Below are positions 24,338-35,534 of a stretch of DNA of 64,000 nucleotides, piece after piece. The notes beneath the pieces are model-generated. The model did not search any database. It saw nothing but the letters and a program-made list of their open reading frames with translations, and had not been told where the DNA came from. Positions within the stretch are counted from its first letter, which is position 1; the number at the start of each line of letters is the position of its first letter. Source of the DNA: Cliona cf. orientalis (taxonomy: Eukaryota; Porifera; Demospongiae; Clionaida; Clionaidae); assembly GCA_963930775.1 (NCBI GenBank), contig OZ005689.1, positions 372,001-436,000 on the forward strand. The letters run 5' to 3'. The translations under genes were made by a program, and so were the position numbers.

Positions 24338-25645
24338 TCACTTTGTTGACAATGACTCCAAATAGCTGACCACATGGCTATGACCGTTGCTACGTGCTCC
24401 CTCCAGTGGTGTCATGTTACGCCATCCTCTGATGTTTGGTGAGCATTGGATGGTCTGGATGTAGTACTGAACCACTTCAAGGTGGCCCTTTCGTGCGGCA
24501 TCATGAAGAGGTGTGTCTCGAACTGCGTCACGGCAGAGTGGGTTACAGAGTTTATCTTCAATTAGATATTTCACTATGTGTAGGTGTCCACACAAGGCAG
24601 CCATATGAAGTGGTGTTACTTGTCGCTCGTCTACTTGCGATGAGTTGCAGTTCATTTGTTCGATGAGGTACTTCACGATGTCCATGCTGCCTCCTTGACA
24701 TGCATAGTGAAGAGGTCTTCTACCCTGCCAACCTGGAACATTGGGGTCACAGTTCAACTCAGAGACAAAGAAGGCCATTACTTTAAAGTGACTTTTGCCT
24801 GCAGCATAGTGGAGAGGAGTGCTGCCTTGAGAGTTCCTGCTGAGTGGATTGCTGTGATGCTTCAGAGTTAGATATCTCACTATATCTAGATATCCAGCCT
24901 GTGCTGCGAGATGTAGTGGTGTCTGCTTCTCCTCACCTGGACAACATGATGGATCACACTTGGCTTCTTTAATAAGGTAGCTGACAACTTCTAAGTGACC
25001 ATGTTGTGCAGCATAGTGTAGAGCAGGCCTACCCTTGAATCCAGGAGTGTTGGGGTCGAAGTTTAGCTTGCAGATGAAGAATTTGATGATTGGTAAGTGT
25101 CCATTGAATGCTGCTATGTGAAATGGAGTGGTTCCATCTTTACTTCTCTCATTAATCACGTCTTCAAGTGATAAGTAGTTTTGCATTTCGTTGATGAGAA
25201 ATTTAATTACATCCATATCACCACCCACGCAAGATGTATGAAGAGATGTGTAGCTATCTTCATCCTTATACAGTGGGTCCACCTGTTGCTCACCAACTAG
25301 ATATTGGACCAGTTCAAGATGTTTGAACTCTGCTGCGTGATGAAGAGCTATCTGTCCATACTGACCCCGACATGATGGAGAAAGACCTTTTTCTTCTATA
25401 AAGAACTTCATCACACTCATATCACCTCCCATTGCAGCCCAGTTTAGGGCAGTGTTTCCACGCTCGTCCTTTAGTAAAGGATTGACGTTTTCAGTTTCTA
25501 CTAACTGTTTTACAGTGTCTATTTCTCCCCTGCGTGAAGCCCGGTGTAGTTCCAGTCCACTGGAGTCATCAGGCGGTCGTAGTTTAGCAGCTTCACGTTC
25601 CATTCTCAGATAAGGCTCATCTCTAAGGTCCCTTTCCAGTAAGTT
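24338..25645 (-). other. Ankyrin-repeat exon of gene 2 (12 repeats)
   Basis: A single 1308-nt terminal exon. After the acidic start NLLERDLRDEPYLR it carries 12 ankyrin repeats of about 34 residues, most with the TPLHxAAxxGHLxxVxYL signature. The repeat-2 helix is NWAAMGGD and the last repeat ends at VVSYLESLSTK, then stop. The internal ATG at 25603 could start a separate 421-residue ankyrin protein. I prefer joining it to the upstream exons because an AG acceptor stands just before the open frame and the phase (0) matches the donor of exon 7. The copy at 54538-53228 has the same borders. Confidence 0.75.
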
Positions 25646-28600
25646 CTGGTGTGCAAGTGTATTGGTGTGTGTGCATGTGTGTGAATGTGTGCATAGCCCA
25701 TCCTGTATGCATATGAGCCTGTCCTGTTTATGTATGTGTATGCATATTAATTAAATCAGTTGCCGGCTAGTCTTGATTAGAATCAGCTTTGATATCTCAT
25801 AAAAGGAGTTATAATTTTGTATTGATACTCTACAGTGCTTTGTTTGAAGCCAATAGACTACTAAACTGTTGGTCCTTATACTCGAGAAAAAAAGCAGACT
25901 AGATAGATATGAAAGGTACCTTGTAGCTATTTCACATTCTGATTCGGTACAACAGGGCATTTGGACCATCCATACAGACTAACTCTCTGCCATACAGACC
26001 CTGGAGACTATAACCCTGATACCCGGAACCCAGCCCCTGAATTCTCTGAATCTCTACTATAGTTGATCACATGCATGGTCCATAATATATTTCTGAAATG
26101 TAAGGGCCGGGGGTCCGAAATATATGTATATGGACCAGGGAAACAAAAAATAGGGGATCCAAATTTGTCGTGATAGGTATCTGCATTTCAGTCAGCGGAT
26201 AGCTAGCAGCCAAACAGTATATCGCTACAACAATGTCAATATTAGATGCATTGTTTACAATAATAATATTATTATTATGTCGATGATCTACATTTGTACA
26301 TACGTATAGGCCAGTAGGCCACTTAGTTGTGTGCATTTATAAGCGGAAAGCACATGGTGTATGTATTATGCATAGAGTGGGCACTGTCGATAGGTGTGGC
26401 TATGATGGCTAACAAAAACGCACTATCTGTGATGCGTGTGGATCGTGTCCCTCAATGTGAAGCTCGCTAAAGCCAGTTTTTTGCCAAATTCAATAGTGCT
26501 TGCAAGTCTCTCAGGTCTCGAGATATGGCAATTTTTGTGCTAATGACAGCAACGGTGATAACACGACTGATTACTATGTGTACCATTACGCATATGCGTG
26601 GGTAACTATCGAGGGGGCGAACCATCGCTCCGTTGCATGGTATTAGCTACATGCTTCAACAGTTGCATGCAGAAAAGGGGATAGCTAAAGGGCTGGGGCC
26701 AGTGCGAGGCTACTAGGATTGGGGATGAGGCTAATGCACAGCAGTGTTGTTCAAAGGTTCAACGGCTCACAGCAGCAACAACTCTGGTGTGTTGTATCAC
26801 ACTCCACACTGTGGTGTCGACATCAATTCAACTTCCCTCACTGTAGCCTAACCTCCAATTCTTGGGGAATTAGCTAGCTACATGTATATATCTTAACCTG
26901 AAGGACTATGATGCAAAGCCTTGGCACTAGACTAATGTACACTGAGCAATGTTGCATATCCAATATTATCACAATTTATGATCACTTGGGTTCAAACACT
27001 GTAATGCCATGCATGTATGTATACAAGCCAGAGAGTCAAAGGGTACCACAAGAATGCACATGGCAATTGGCAGCTAAGCCTTATGGTTGAAAAGAAGCCA
27101 CTGTCATCCCACGATTGTCAAAAGCTCGCCAGTGGACTGAGTGGCGGGATTGATGCAACTGCACATGCATGCGCTGAGGGTTAATAGACGTACATACAAT
27201 ATATAACGCACAACACACAACGTTCTATTTATACGTTAAGTCATGCTATCGCTAGCTTGGGCAAGTCAAGAAGCTTAGAATTGGCAAATGATGTCAAAAT
27301 TGGCGAGCAAAACGTTTTCGTTGAAATCCACACAAATCATGTGTTTGGAACGCTCTTAGGCGCCCTTTGACCTGCCCATGAATTTTTTTGATCTAATTGG
27401 AGGCGCCTGCGTGATCTATAATTATTTGTTAGCAGGGCCTATATAGTTTATGTACGTCAAATGCAGGAATTATATTTTGACTGAACCTCAAGCGTAACTA
27501 CATGTACAGTGGAACCCCACTTAACAGACCTCTAAATGGTGGACACTGCCAGCAATATTATAATGAAATATCCGATTATATCTCCATACAGACTACAAAA
27601 CATTCAAACCCCCTTAGCATACCCAACTATTCTGTACAACATACACCCACTTTGGTCATTAGTCTGCATAATGTACAGTTCGGCACACCTACCATAAAAA
27701 TTGGTAAGTATCAGCGACCGGAAATTGGCTTGGTTAGAGCTAGCCTCGTCCCCAGGCCTTCTGAGGGGGAGGGAGAAGGAAGACCTGGTATCCACTGCAT
27801 GCGCATGCACTACATTTTCTGTATAATTTATCGTAAAAGTGTCCGTACACTAATTCCTACCACGTGCTGAAATGTGAAACGGTCCATGTGTCAAAGAATA
27901 CGGGATGACCTCTTGACCTTTCTACTAGCAATGGTGCTAAACACATGCCCAGGCTGTTCAGAGGCATTCGCCGATCGATGGACAACATTACTCAGGCTAC
28001 CTCGAAATCTCGCTTGAAATTCGAACTGTTTAAGCATGCCATTTCTAGGTATATTGAGCATGATGCATTAAGGTCAAAGGGCAAGTATACTAGGCAGTAT
28101 CCGTGCATAATCGGATTATCCAGAATCTGAATAATAATAGCGCATGCGCATGCAGCGGATACCAGGCCTTCCCTCCCCCTCCCCCCTCAGAAGGCCTGGG
28201 GACGAGGCTAGGTTAGAGCTGGAAATCCCTTATTATCACCTATGGCATAGTCTAACTATAATATCATGATTTAAATACCATGGAATGCCAGAGCTGAAGT
28301 CACCTAAGGTTGGGTGTCCATTTAGGGGCCACTTCACATTAATATTTTTTGCTTACCTCACTAAACTGAGAAGTTTCTCCCATAGTAACTTGGGACCTAG
28401 TAGCAGCACCAGCTGTTGATGTTCCAACTGCTGAATCAGCAGTGATGGAGGAAGTAGACTTTCCCATTACCATAGAAACCAAATCAACATCTGATTCTGG
28501 TGAGAAAGACAAAAGTGTGGTATTAGTGAAATAGTTAAATTAGCTACTACAGATGCATGGATATAAAAAACTATTAGAGCATTGGACTCCTTGTCAACTA

Positions 28601-31600
28601 CAAGGGGGCTTGAGGAGGCGTGCTTCCCCGTAAAAATTTGACCCCTGAGACAGAAATTTTATTACAAGTAGAGAATTGTGACAGTGAGCAAGTTTGGAAC
28701 ATCAGATGGGAGTGGGAGTGGTGGGGGAGGTATCACAGGCCCCCACAATATATACTGTAAAATCCTGCGATTACGCCCCCCCTTTATGCATGCTAGCATT
28801 GGGCAAAAGCGGGGAGGGGGCTTATACGTGGGATCCTAACATTTCCGTATGATGACCATTACCGGCCATCGAATGCCATGTGGGCGCGCGATTTCTGTAC
28901 TTTCTCTGGTTGGTGGGTAAAACTTGAGAAAAACGATAAAGTAAGACACAAATAGCTAGTTTGATAGTTGTATAGCTACTGTTTTTACTTGGCTTATGGT
29001 ATGCAATGTTTGCATTTTATAGTGGGAGCTTATATGCGAGACAAAACTACCTACATGTACGTAGTAACTTGAGCTAAAATGCAGGGGGGAGCATAATTGC
29101 AGGATTCTACAGTATTAGCATTTACCAGCAGCATCATGTGCTTCAGTCACTGAGTCAGTGGTAGAGTCAACATCATCATCCACAACCAGATCAGCCATCA
29201 AACTATGGATTTCACTCATTGACAATGCAGCCACTGTACCACTCAATTTCAGAATCACTTCTTCATCCTATATAAAGCAACATCAAATAAAGCTACATGA
29301 ATATTGCTACAACATGAAGGTATGTAGCTACCTCGTTTGTGAAGTGATAGTCTCCACAGGAGAGGTGGACAACACCCAGACCAGCTAAAGCTCTTTTCTG
29401 ATCAATAGAAAGGGGGAAAATGTCTTCCTGTACAAAGTCGGGGATTTGAAAGGTCAACTTCAAACTTCCAAGCTCAATTTTACACAGCTTTAGTGCAGCA
29501 TCTGAAGAGAGTTTCAAAATCTCAGCTAGCTTTCTCACAAACAGTTTCAATGAGCTGACAGTGTAATTGTCGTATGTTTCATCAAGAGTCATGAACAGTT
29601 CAGCATTGCCGTCGGTCACTGGTCCAAGTTCTGATGGACATTCATACACATGTCGTCTGGCATAGTCACTAAAATCTTTCTTATACTTGGTGAGGTTGGC
29701 CTTGTCTTTTGTTGTTCCTAGTTTGTCAATAACCAATTCTATGATGCCAAAATTGAAGAACGAGCAGTAGTCACCAACTATTCCCATTGCTTCTTCAATG
29801 CGCTCAGCTGTTCTCAGTTGAGGGAAATAGTGCCTCAAAACTGGTTGTTTTGGATCTTGATACGCTGGTTTGACTGATCCCAAACAGACTAAGTGAGAGT
29901 AAAGAGCTTGCGGAGAAGTGTTGCGTTCCTTGAGAGATAGAATGGTGGATGAAAATAGGTGTTGAAATTTGAACGTTATGTCCATTGATTCAGCAAAAAG
30001 TTTCTGGTGAAGTTTCTCCTTCTCTTCCTTGCTCATCTTCTTCAGGTCAAGACTGGGGAAGGTAAGCTTTGGTTTAGGTCGAGGAAGATCGTTGGAACAT
30101 TCAGCACTCCCTTCCTCATGTGTGCAAACTGCTGGAAAATAAATGACTATCTTATCAACAGAAATTTATGCCAAGATAAAATTTTCATGAAAGTTAATTT
30201 CGCCAATGCCAATGCCAATGCCCATGCTGGTCATTGGCAAAAACTGTTCCAGTTAATTGCTCGCTGTTGGATAAGTAGTAGTGCCTGTTATACCTATAGT
30301 GCTCAAAGCCTTTTCTTCTCAATCTCCAATCTAATGTCGCCACTATCATACTTCTGAGTTGTACCTTGGGATCTTGCAGGACCAGTATCATGGATAGTAT
30401 AGTGTTGCCTTGCTCCACTGGAGAGGCCAACATAGCTATAAACCCGAACTATAAGGCCAAGAAAACTATAATCGAGGGGCAGTAAATCAAGAAGACAATT
30501 AAAGACTGACGTAGGAAAGTATTGAGAGATAATAAATGTTTGCTAACTCCACCCACTACTTCCTGGAGGGCAACTTGGGCAATTAGTGAAATAAAATTCC
30601 ACAATTTCTTGTCCCAATAAGAGCCCTTGGCGAACTTTTCTATCCAGTAAAATTTTGTCATAATATTATGATGTAGAAATTTTTTGCGGAGAGAAAAATT
30701 TCGCCACCTATCGCGCGACGTTTTTTGTCCTGCAGTAAAGATTGCATAGAGTGCATGGTGATCTTTACAATAATGGCGAAAAATTTTTCCGCGAAATTTT
30801 TCTACAATATACAAAGGTAGGCTTGGCGAATATTTCATGTGCATGTACACGGTACTGTGTAGTGGGAAACTTTTGGGGAAGAAAATTTTTACGGGTCAGA
30901 GTATATAGGAAGTAAGCAGTTTGCAGTTCACAGTAAATTTTGTGGAGAAAATTTTCATGGGTGGCTATCAAACCACAATCATATTGATAAAATTATTATT
31001 CCTCAAAAGTTTCCCACTATACGGTGTACAAAATTCTGTACATGTATTATAAACCATTTACCTTCACCCGACATGGAACTGGCCAATTGAACACCGCTAG
31101 TCTCTGCTTTCTGAAGTGACTGTTGTGAAGCTCCAACAACAGCTGACTGATAACCTGGGTAGTGATAATAGTACAAGTACCATACCCTCTAAATTTTTAG
31201 TTAATATCCGCAAATAAAGTCATTATTATTGAAAGGTACTAAACGAAATTCTCCTGAAAATAGATCTATCTGGATACATACTCACTCACTGGTTAGATGA
31301 GGGTATACCATATACTTCAAAATTTTCACTAAAAGAAAATTTTCACCAATTTTTCCACCTTTTTCACACTACTCTTTTGCTCTATGCTAAAGATTGCATA
31401 GAGGACATGGCAACCTTTACTGCATTGGTGAAAATTCTTTCCATAAACTTTTTCTGCAATATAAAGGTACCATAGCTGGCCTTGGCAAAATTTTTATCCA
31501 GCGAAAACTTATACGTATACGATATTACGAATGAATATCTAGATATACCTGTTGATGATGAAGGTGCCTCTTGTTTATCATCACATTTCAGCCCTGCTTT

Positions 31601-33549
31601 CTCCCTTAGCTGGTCAGCTAGACCTTTTTCATTGACAAAATGTGACTCTAAAACATCAGTTATTGATTCCCAAGACACAGTAACTTGTGTGTTTCCATTG
31701 AGCCAGAAACTGATCACTTCTGTAAAGCATATGTGCACCATGTGATTGTCGGCTCTAATTTGACGAAGCTTGGATTCACTGACTCCCAGCTGGACTCCAA
31801 TCTGGAACCATTTATCAATCACAGAGCCAAGTTCATTTGTGATGCTCCTCAAATCCAATACTGCATGGTACAAGAGAACTTAATAATCAAAGTTTTCACA
31901 CTATGAATAAATTGTAGGGTTGAATTCAGGCTCTTGAGGGTGTGTATGTGTGTACTAGCAGTCATAGTGGTATCAATAACCCTAAATTCAAGTTCAAATA
32001 GAATCATGAATAGCAATAAGTATCAATATTAACATTGTATGCATAAAAAGGGCAGCGTAAATTAAAGTGCCAATCACCAACACAGAGCAATTACCTGATA
32101 TGCATGTACAGTAGCGGTCAATAAAAAGTTAACGTTCAGTTCCGTTGTACGATCGTTTTGAGGTGAGAACGTTTCCGTTTTCACACCGTTCCGCGTTACA
32201 GGGAAGTACGCACGCGCGCGCATCAATCGTTTTTACGTTCGTGCAAACGCTTAATTGGTAGGCGTGACCGTACTGCAATAATTGACTGTTCTCGATGTCG
32301 CATGGAAGAAACAAGCTTTCGGGAAGCCGTAAGCGACAGAGAAGCACAGGCAACCCTTGTACGGACTCGATAATGTAGCAGACATCGAAAGAAAACTGTA
32401 TCTTTGTGTCTTATTGATCGTCAGGTACGTTTCGAGCGATTAGTTCGAGCGATCGCTTCGAGCTAATGAAGCTATCGGCTTGGCTTCCAGCAAGCGGCTG
32501 AGTAGAGCTGCCTAGCGATCGTAGAAGTCAGCGCAGCAAGCGACCAAGGCTGTCTTATTACGCACTGTGCTCACTCTGAACGTTTGTCACCTACCAAATG
32601 AACGCTTGTCACCTTTTTGTCCGTACCGTTCAGCTATCGTTTCGTTCTCGTTTTCACACCGTTCAACAATCGTAGACTCGTAGGAAACGGAACATTAACT
32701 TTCTATTGGCCTCTACTGTACACTCATCAATTATTGACATACATGTATGTCCTTAGTACTCTGCACTCACCATCCAGAGGTCCAGGGTTCAGCTCTACAT
32801 CTCCAGACAAAAGTAGGAGTTGTCGGATGACTACAAGAAGATATGAACGGCCAGGTTTTGTATCCAGTTTATTCACTCCCTTCTCTTGATTAACAGCAGG
32901 ATTAGCATCTGTCGTTGATCCAGCGATACAGCCGTCTTCACAGTGGGATGAGGTGGTGCTTATTCCATTATCAGCCTTACAACATGATGGACACATACGA
33001 CAGAGCCTAGCAGCACGATCAGCTCTGATCGCACGCACCACAGCCGCTCGGTTACAGCTCTTGATCCTGGCAGCGTGAACTCGAGATTGTAGCTTGGAGA
33101 AAATTTGATACAGGATGAAGAGGAGAATAAACGATGCCCCCATCACTGCACTGCATTTGCCGACTCCCTCCTGGCACAGTGTGTTGACAGGGTGGCGCTG
33201 ATACAGCCTCTTCATGGCAACTCGACGACTGGCTCGATCATGAAGGAACTTATCACCACGATGACCCAGATCAATAGCAGCTTGGAGGACGTCTAGATCA
33301 ATTTCCTTGCCGCTCGCGTCAGTGCGAACTTCACGAAGACAGACGAAGTCAGCTGCATCCCACCAGTTGGGCGTGGCCGATAATGATAACAGCGTCAGCA
33401 TAGCCATAGCAGTTTGGAGCTCATTCCCGCGGCTACTGCTGGCTTTCTTTACGACATTCTAAACATTAATAAAAGATCTAAATAATCATACAGGATTAGT
33501 ACAATACTACACTTACAAGATTCAGAGTCAAACCATAGACAACAGCCAT
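24338..33549 (-). CDS. Membrane segment-2A-death domain-ankyrin repeat protein (complete gene 2, 8 exons)
   Basis: Exons (minus): 33549-33517, 33458-32771, 31860-31549, 31154-31062, 30131-29332, 29267-29126, 28496-28357, 25645-24338. Every intron has GT...AG ends and every junction keeps phase (0,1,1,1,0,1,0), giving 3516 nt and 1171 residues. Order: a hydrophobic stretch (29-44, MAMLTLLSLSATPNWW), a predicted membrane helix (about 112-131, ASFILLFILYQIF core), a basic/Cys-rich linker, a 2A motif (230-238), a death domain (about 241-340), a Ser/Gln linker exon, a conserved region of about 260 residues (376-642), two acidic/Ser-Thr exons, and 12 ankyrin repeats (about 745-1171). By known 2A chemistry the ribosome would release a 237-residue membrane product and restart at Pro238 to make a 934-residue death-domain/ankyrin protein. 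Death domains and ankyrin repeats are protein-interaction modules of signalling, so a receptor-proximal or immune-adaptor role is inference. A transposon lies 41 bp upstream of the ATG. The exon joins are my own reading; no transcript was available. Confidence 0.72.
26625..27330. repeat. Interspersed repeat, inverted copy of about 57313-58320
   Basis: Stretches such as TGCTTCAACAGTTGCATGCA, ACTGGCGAGCTTTTGAC (complement) and GTCATGCTATCGCTAGCT match the middle repeat of the nest at 57279-58740 in inverse orientation. No coding potential is recognisable. Confidence 0.5.
27505..28275. repeat. Repeat starting CAGTGGAACCCCACTTAACA
   Basis: The start phrase and TCCGATTAT are like pogo/Tigger ends. 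The matching copy is at about 58799-59100. In this copy it is interrupted by the MITE at 27741-28210. Confidence 0.4.
27741..28210. mobile_element. MITE with 9-bp target duplication (GGTTAGAGC) in gene 2 intron 7
   Basis: A 470-bp element. Ends TAGCCTCGTCCCCAGGCCTT and complement, an inverted repeat of about 50 bp that also includes GATACCAGG and GCATGCGCATGC. A perfect 9-bp duplication flanks it (27732-27740 and 28211-28219). The duplicated block has the unoccupied site at 59043-59051. A 9-bp duplication fits Mutator-like elements. Confidence 0.75.
28753..29112. mobile_element. MITE in gene 2 intron 6
   Basis: Ends ACTGTAAAATCCTGCGATTA and complement (with GCCCCCC), about 360 bp. The same element occurs at 59631-59984 in the matching intron of gene 3, so it predates the duplication. 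Confidence 0.55.
29332..30131 (-). other. Conserved region of unknown function, exon 5 of gene 2
   Basis: An 800-nt exon encoding about 266 residues. Recognisable stretches are MSKEEKEKLHQKLFAESMD, YCSFFNFGIIELVIDKLG, YARRHVYECPSELG and IFPLSIDQKRAL. From memory, very similar stretches recur in sponge and cnidarian proteins that also carry death, NACHT, TPR or ankyrin modules, and no biochemical function is assigned. The right-hand paralogue (62175-61376) has exactly the same length and only scattered substitutions, which indicates constraint on the protein. The region sits between the death-domain/linker exons and the ankyrin exon. Confidence 0.65.
30849..31025. mobile_element. MITE in gene 2 intron 4
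   Basis: Ends resemble GTAGTGGGAAACTTTTGGGG and its complement (CCTCAAAAGTTTCCCACTAT), joined to an ACGGTRTA motif at each side. About 177 bp. Related phrases recur at 17250-17425 and 21290. Confidence 0.45.
31549..31860 (-). other. Death-domain exon of gene 2
   Basis: A 104-codon exon with phase 1 at both ends. It begins VLDLRSITNELGSVIDKW and contains the six-helix death-domain pattern, including the W in FQIGVQLGV-type helix 2/3 spacing, the FTEVISFWL helix and the VSWESITDVLESHFV helix. The acceptor is a pyrimidine-rich tract ending CAG and the donor is ACAG/GTATAT. It is the first exon after the 2A motif, so it would form the N-terminus of the released downstream protein. The family call comes from pattern recognition of the helices, not from a profile search. 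Confidence 0.7.
32109..32718. mobile_element. Tc1/mariner-like MITE in gene 2 intron 2
   Basis: A 610-bp element. Ends CAGTAGCGGTCAATAAAAAG and CAGTAGAGGCCAATAGAAAG (inverted), flanked by TA. The CAGT..GG.CAA..AAAGTT start is the classic Tc1/mariner end pattern. It separates the 2A exon from the death-domain exon. Confidence 0.65.
32778..32804 (-). other. 2A ribosome-skipping motif in gene 2
   Basis: The codons read GDVELNPGP, preceded by a Leu-rich run (IRQLLLLS). This fits the 2A consensus D-V/I-E-x-N-P-G-P exactly, with the expected helical hydrophobic lead-in. The skipped peptide bond would lie between Gly237 and Pro238 (between bases 32781 and 32780). Seven bases after the Pro codon the exon ends at a GTGAGT donor, and the next exon opens with the death domain, so 2A sits exactly at a module boundary. 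2A motifs also occur at the start of some invertebrate non-LTR retrotransposon proteins, but no endonuclease or reverse transcriptase follows here. Confidence 0.85.
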
Positions 33550-33853
33550 CGTGAATCAGAGAGCGCCTCCTGAAGGGTATTGCCCTGTAAGGCCAGGAAA
33601 AAAAAATGTTTAGTTTCTCAGGCCCGCCCGCATCAATTATTGACCATCCCTACCTTTTTTTTTTTTAATTTATTCATACATCATTATACATCATTATACG
33701 TCATCAATAATCACGTGATGTGTCCAGGCCCCCCTCGCCATATATCGCGCATGCTCAGTCGTTTGATGGACATTTTTGTGGGTTTTTGTGGACAGGACTC
33801 GATCAAAAAGTGATGATCGCGCGTGCCATGTGTGCAGCCAAACTCGCCCGAAG

Positions 33854-35456
33854 ATGCTTCTCTCTACAAGGATCGTGTTTCAGTTCGCAGCTAGAACAAC
33901 TTTGGCAAGGGACTGGAGAGTTGTAAATGTCCCCGATGACGAATCCAGCAACGTAAACTTCGTAGGTCTATACGTGAAAATTGTGGAGCACTCTCTGGAC
34001 GCTTTAGAACCGCTCGTCTTACCCGAGGACAAGAAGAACGCGCCTATCCGTGTTCAGATAGGAAGGAGCCAGAATGCAAGTGATTTTCAAGATGTTCCTT
34101 TGACTGTGAAGGTGTCTGATGCATTAGCGTTGTTTGGCGTGTACGTGAAATTTTTTGTACAGTGCGAAGAACCTCCTTGCTCATCCACGTCGATCCCAGA
34201 TTCAGGAAGGAATGCATTCCAGGTATCTATATTTATGTTTAACATCTGGAAATGTGTATACGTAGCTGAAATGGAAGCCTTTGTTGTTTTTGTTTTTTTA
34301 ATATTTAAAATAAAATAATATTTTGTAGGTCCTTATGGCCTCAAATAGTAAACTACATCTCCCACCTTCCCCATCTGATTCAGCAGTAAGCAAGAGCAAG
34401 AAAGCTGGCATGAAAAAAGATATCATTTTGATGCTGGAAGAAAAAGAGCTTGGATGGAGCCACTGGAGTGTTTCTTCAGAGGGAGAGAATTTTGTAAATA
34501 TCTTGACGGAGTGTCTTTGGTATCTTGATGGACACCATTCCACCTTGAATGATCGTTGCGTAGAGATTCCTTCTGCTTTTCAGCATTTGCAGGGTTACAA
34601 CAAACCCGAAGCTAGCAAGCATAGACGCAAGGATGCTACCAACCTTGATGCAAGCGCATTGGATGCTTACTCGAGTAGTTTGAACAAGCTATTGTTACAA
34701 CCCTGGTTTGATACGAAGAGATGGACAGGTATGAGACGGTCTACTACCATGCTTGCAGAATGTATGACGAAATATGCTGCATACTTGACTGCATACACAA
34801 TATTTTGTGCTTTGCTGGTCAGTTATCCAGAGGAGAGTCAATAGACAGTCCCTCTCTGATGCTAATTAATTTATAAATCACAAAGAATTTCAGTTTCCAT
34901 AGTGGCAGAGAAGGTGCTCCCTCTGGACTACTGATCTGCAGAGCACAATATTATAATATCATTATTAAATTGTTTATCTCCCACCATTTATAGTTCATGA
35001 TATTTTGTATTAATTTTGTAGGCAGAGGCGCACATATGTTGACAAGTTAAAGTGCTCTCCAGTTTTATCATCAAGGGTCATGATGTACAACTACGCAACA
35101 GGAAACAGAGTTGGCACCCTCCATTTCGTATGGAGGATTCCTGAGGATATATCTGAGGAGGCACTTGCTACTGGCAACTCAAGTGCACTGCACAAAATTG
35201 AGCCTTCTCTTCCAGTATTCCACACTAGGACCATGCGTAAGCAGTTCTTTGAAGAGATGAAGCTCTTTAATGCAGCTAAGCCAGCTGTTCTCAGGGAGAT
35301 GTACAGGAGACTGACAGGTGAGAACTATCTTGTAGGTGGTATCTAATGGGCTGGTGCTATGTGACCAGTATCTGATTTGTACTACCAGTAGCCAATTAAC
35401 TATGACAACAGGAGGAGCCTGTGGTTGTTTATCCCTAGGACACACTCTTTCTCTCT

Positions 35457-35534
<78 letters not shown>

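Noticed and set aside
24436..24871. Frames opposite the ankyrin exons (also 53329-53761, 54071-54506)
   Set aside because: Shadows of the ankyrin repeats on the other strand; repeat periodicity carries over into the antisense frame.
34335..34844. 169-residue frame as a separate gene
   Set aside because: Its first part continues the preceding exon in phase 0 across a good intron and shares orientation with the DDE gene, so it is exon 2 of the transposon gene reading into the next intron.
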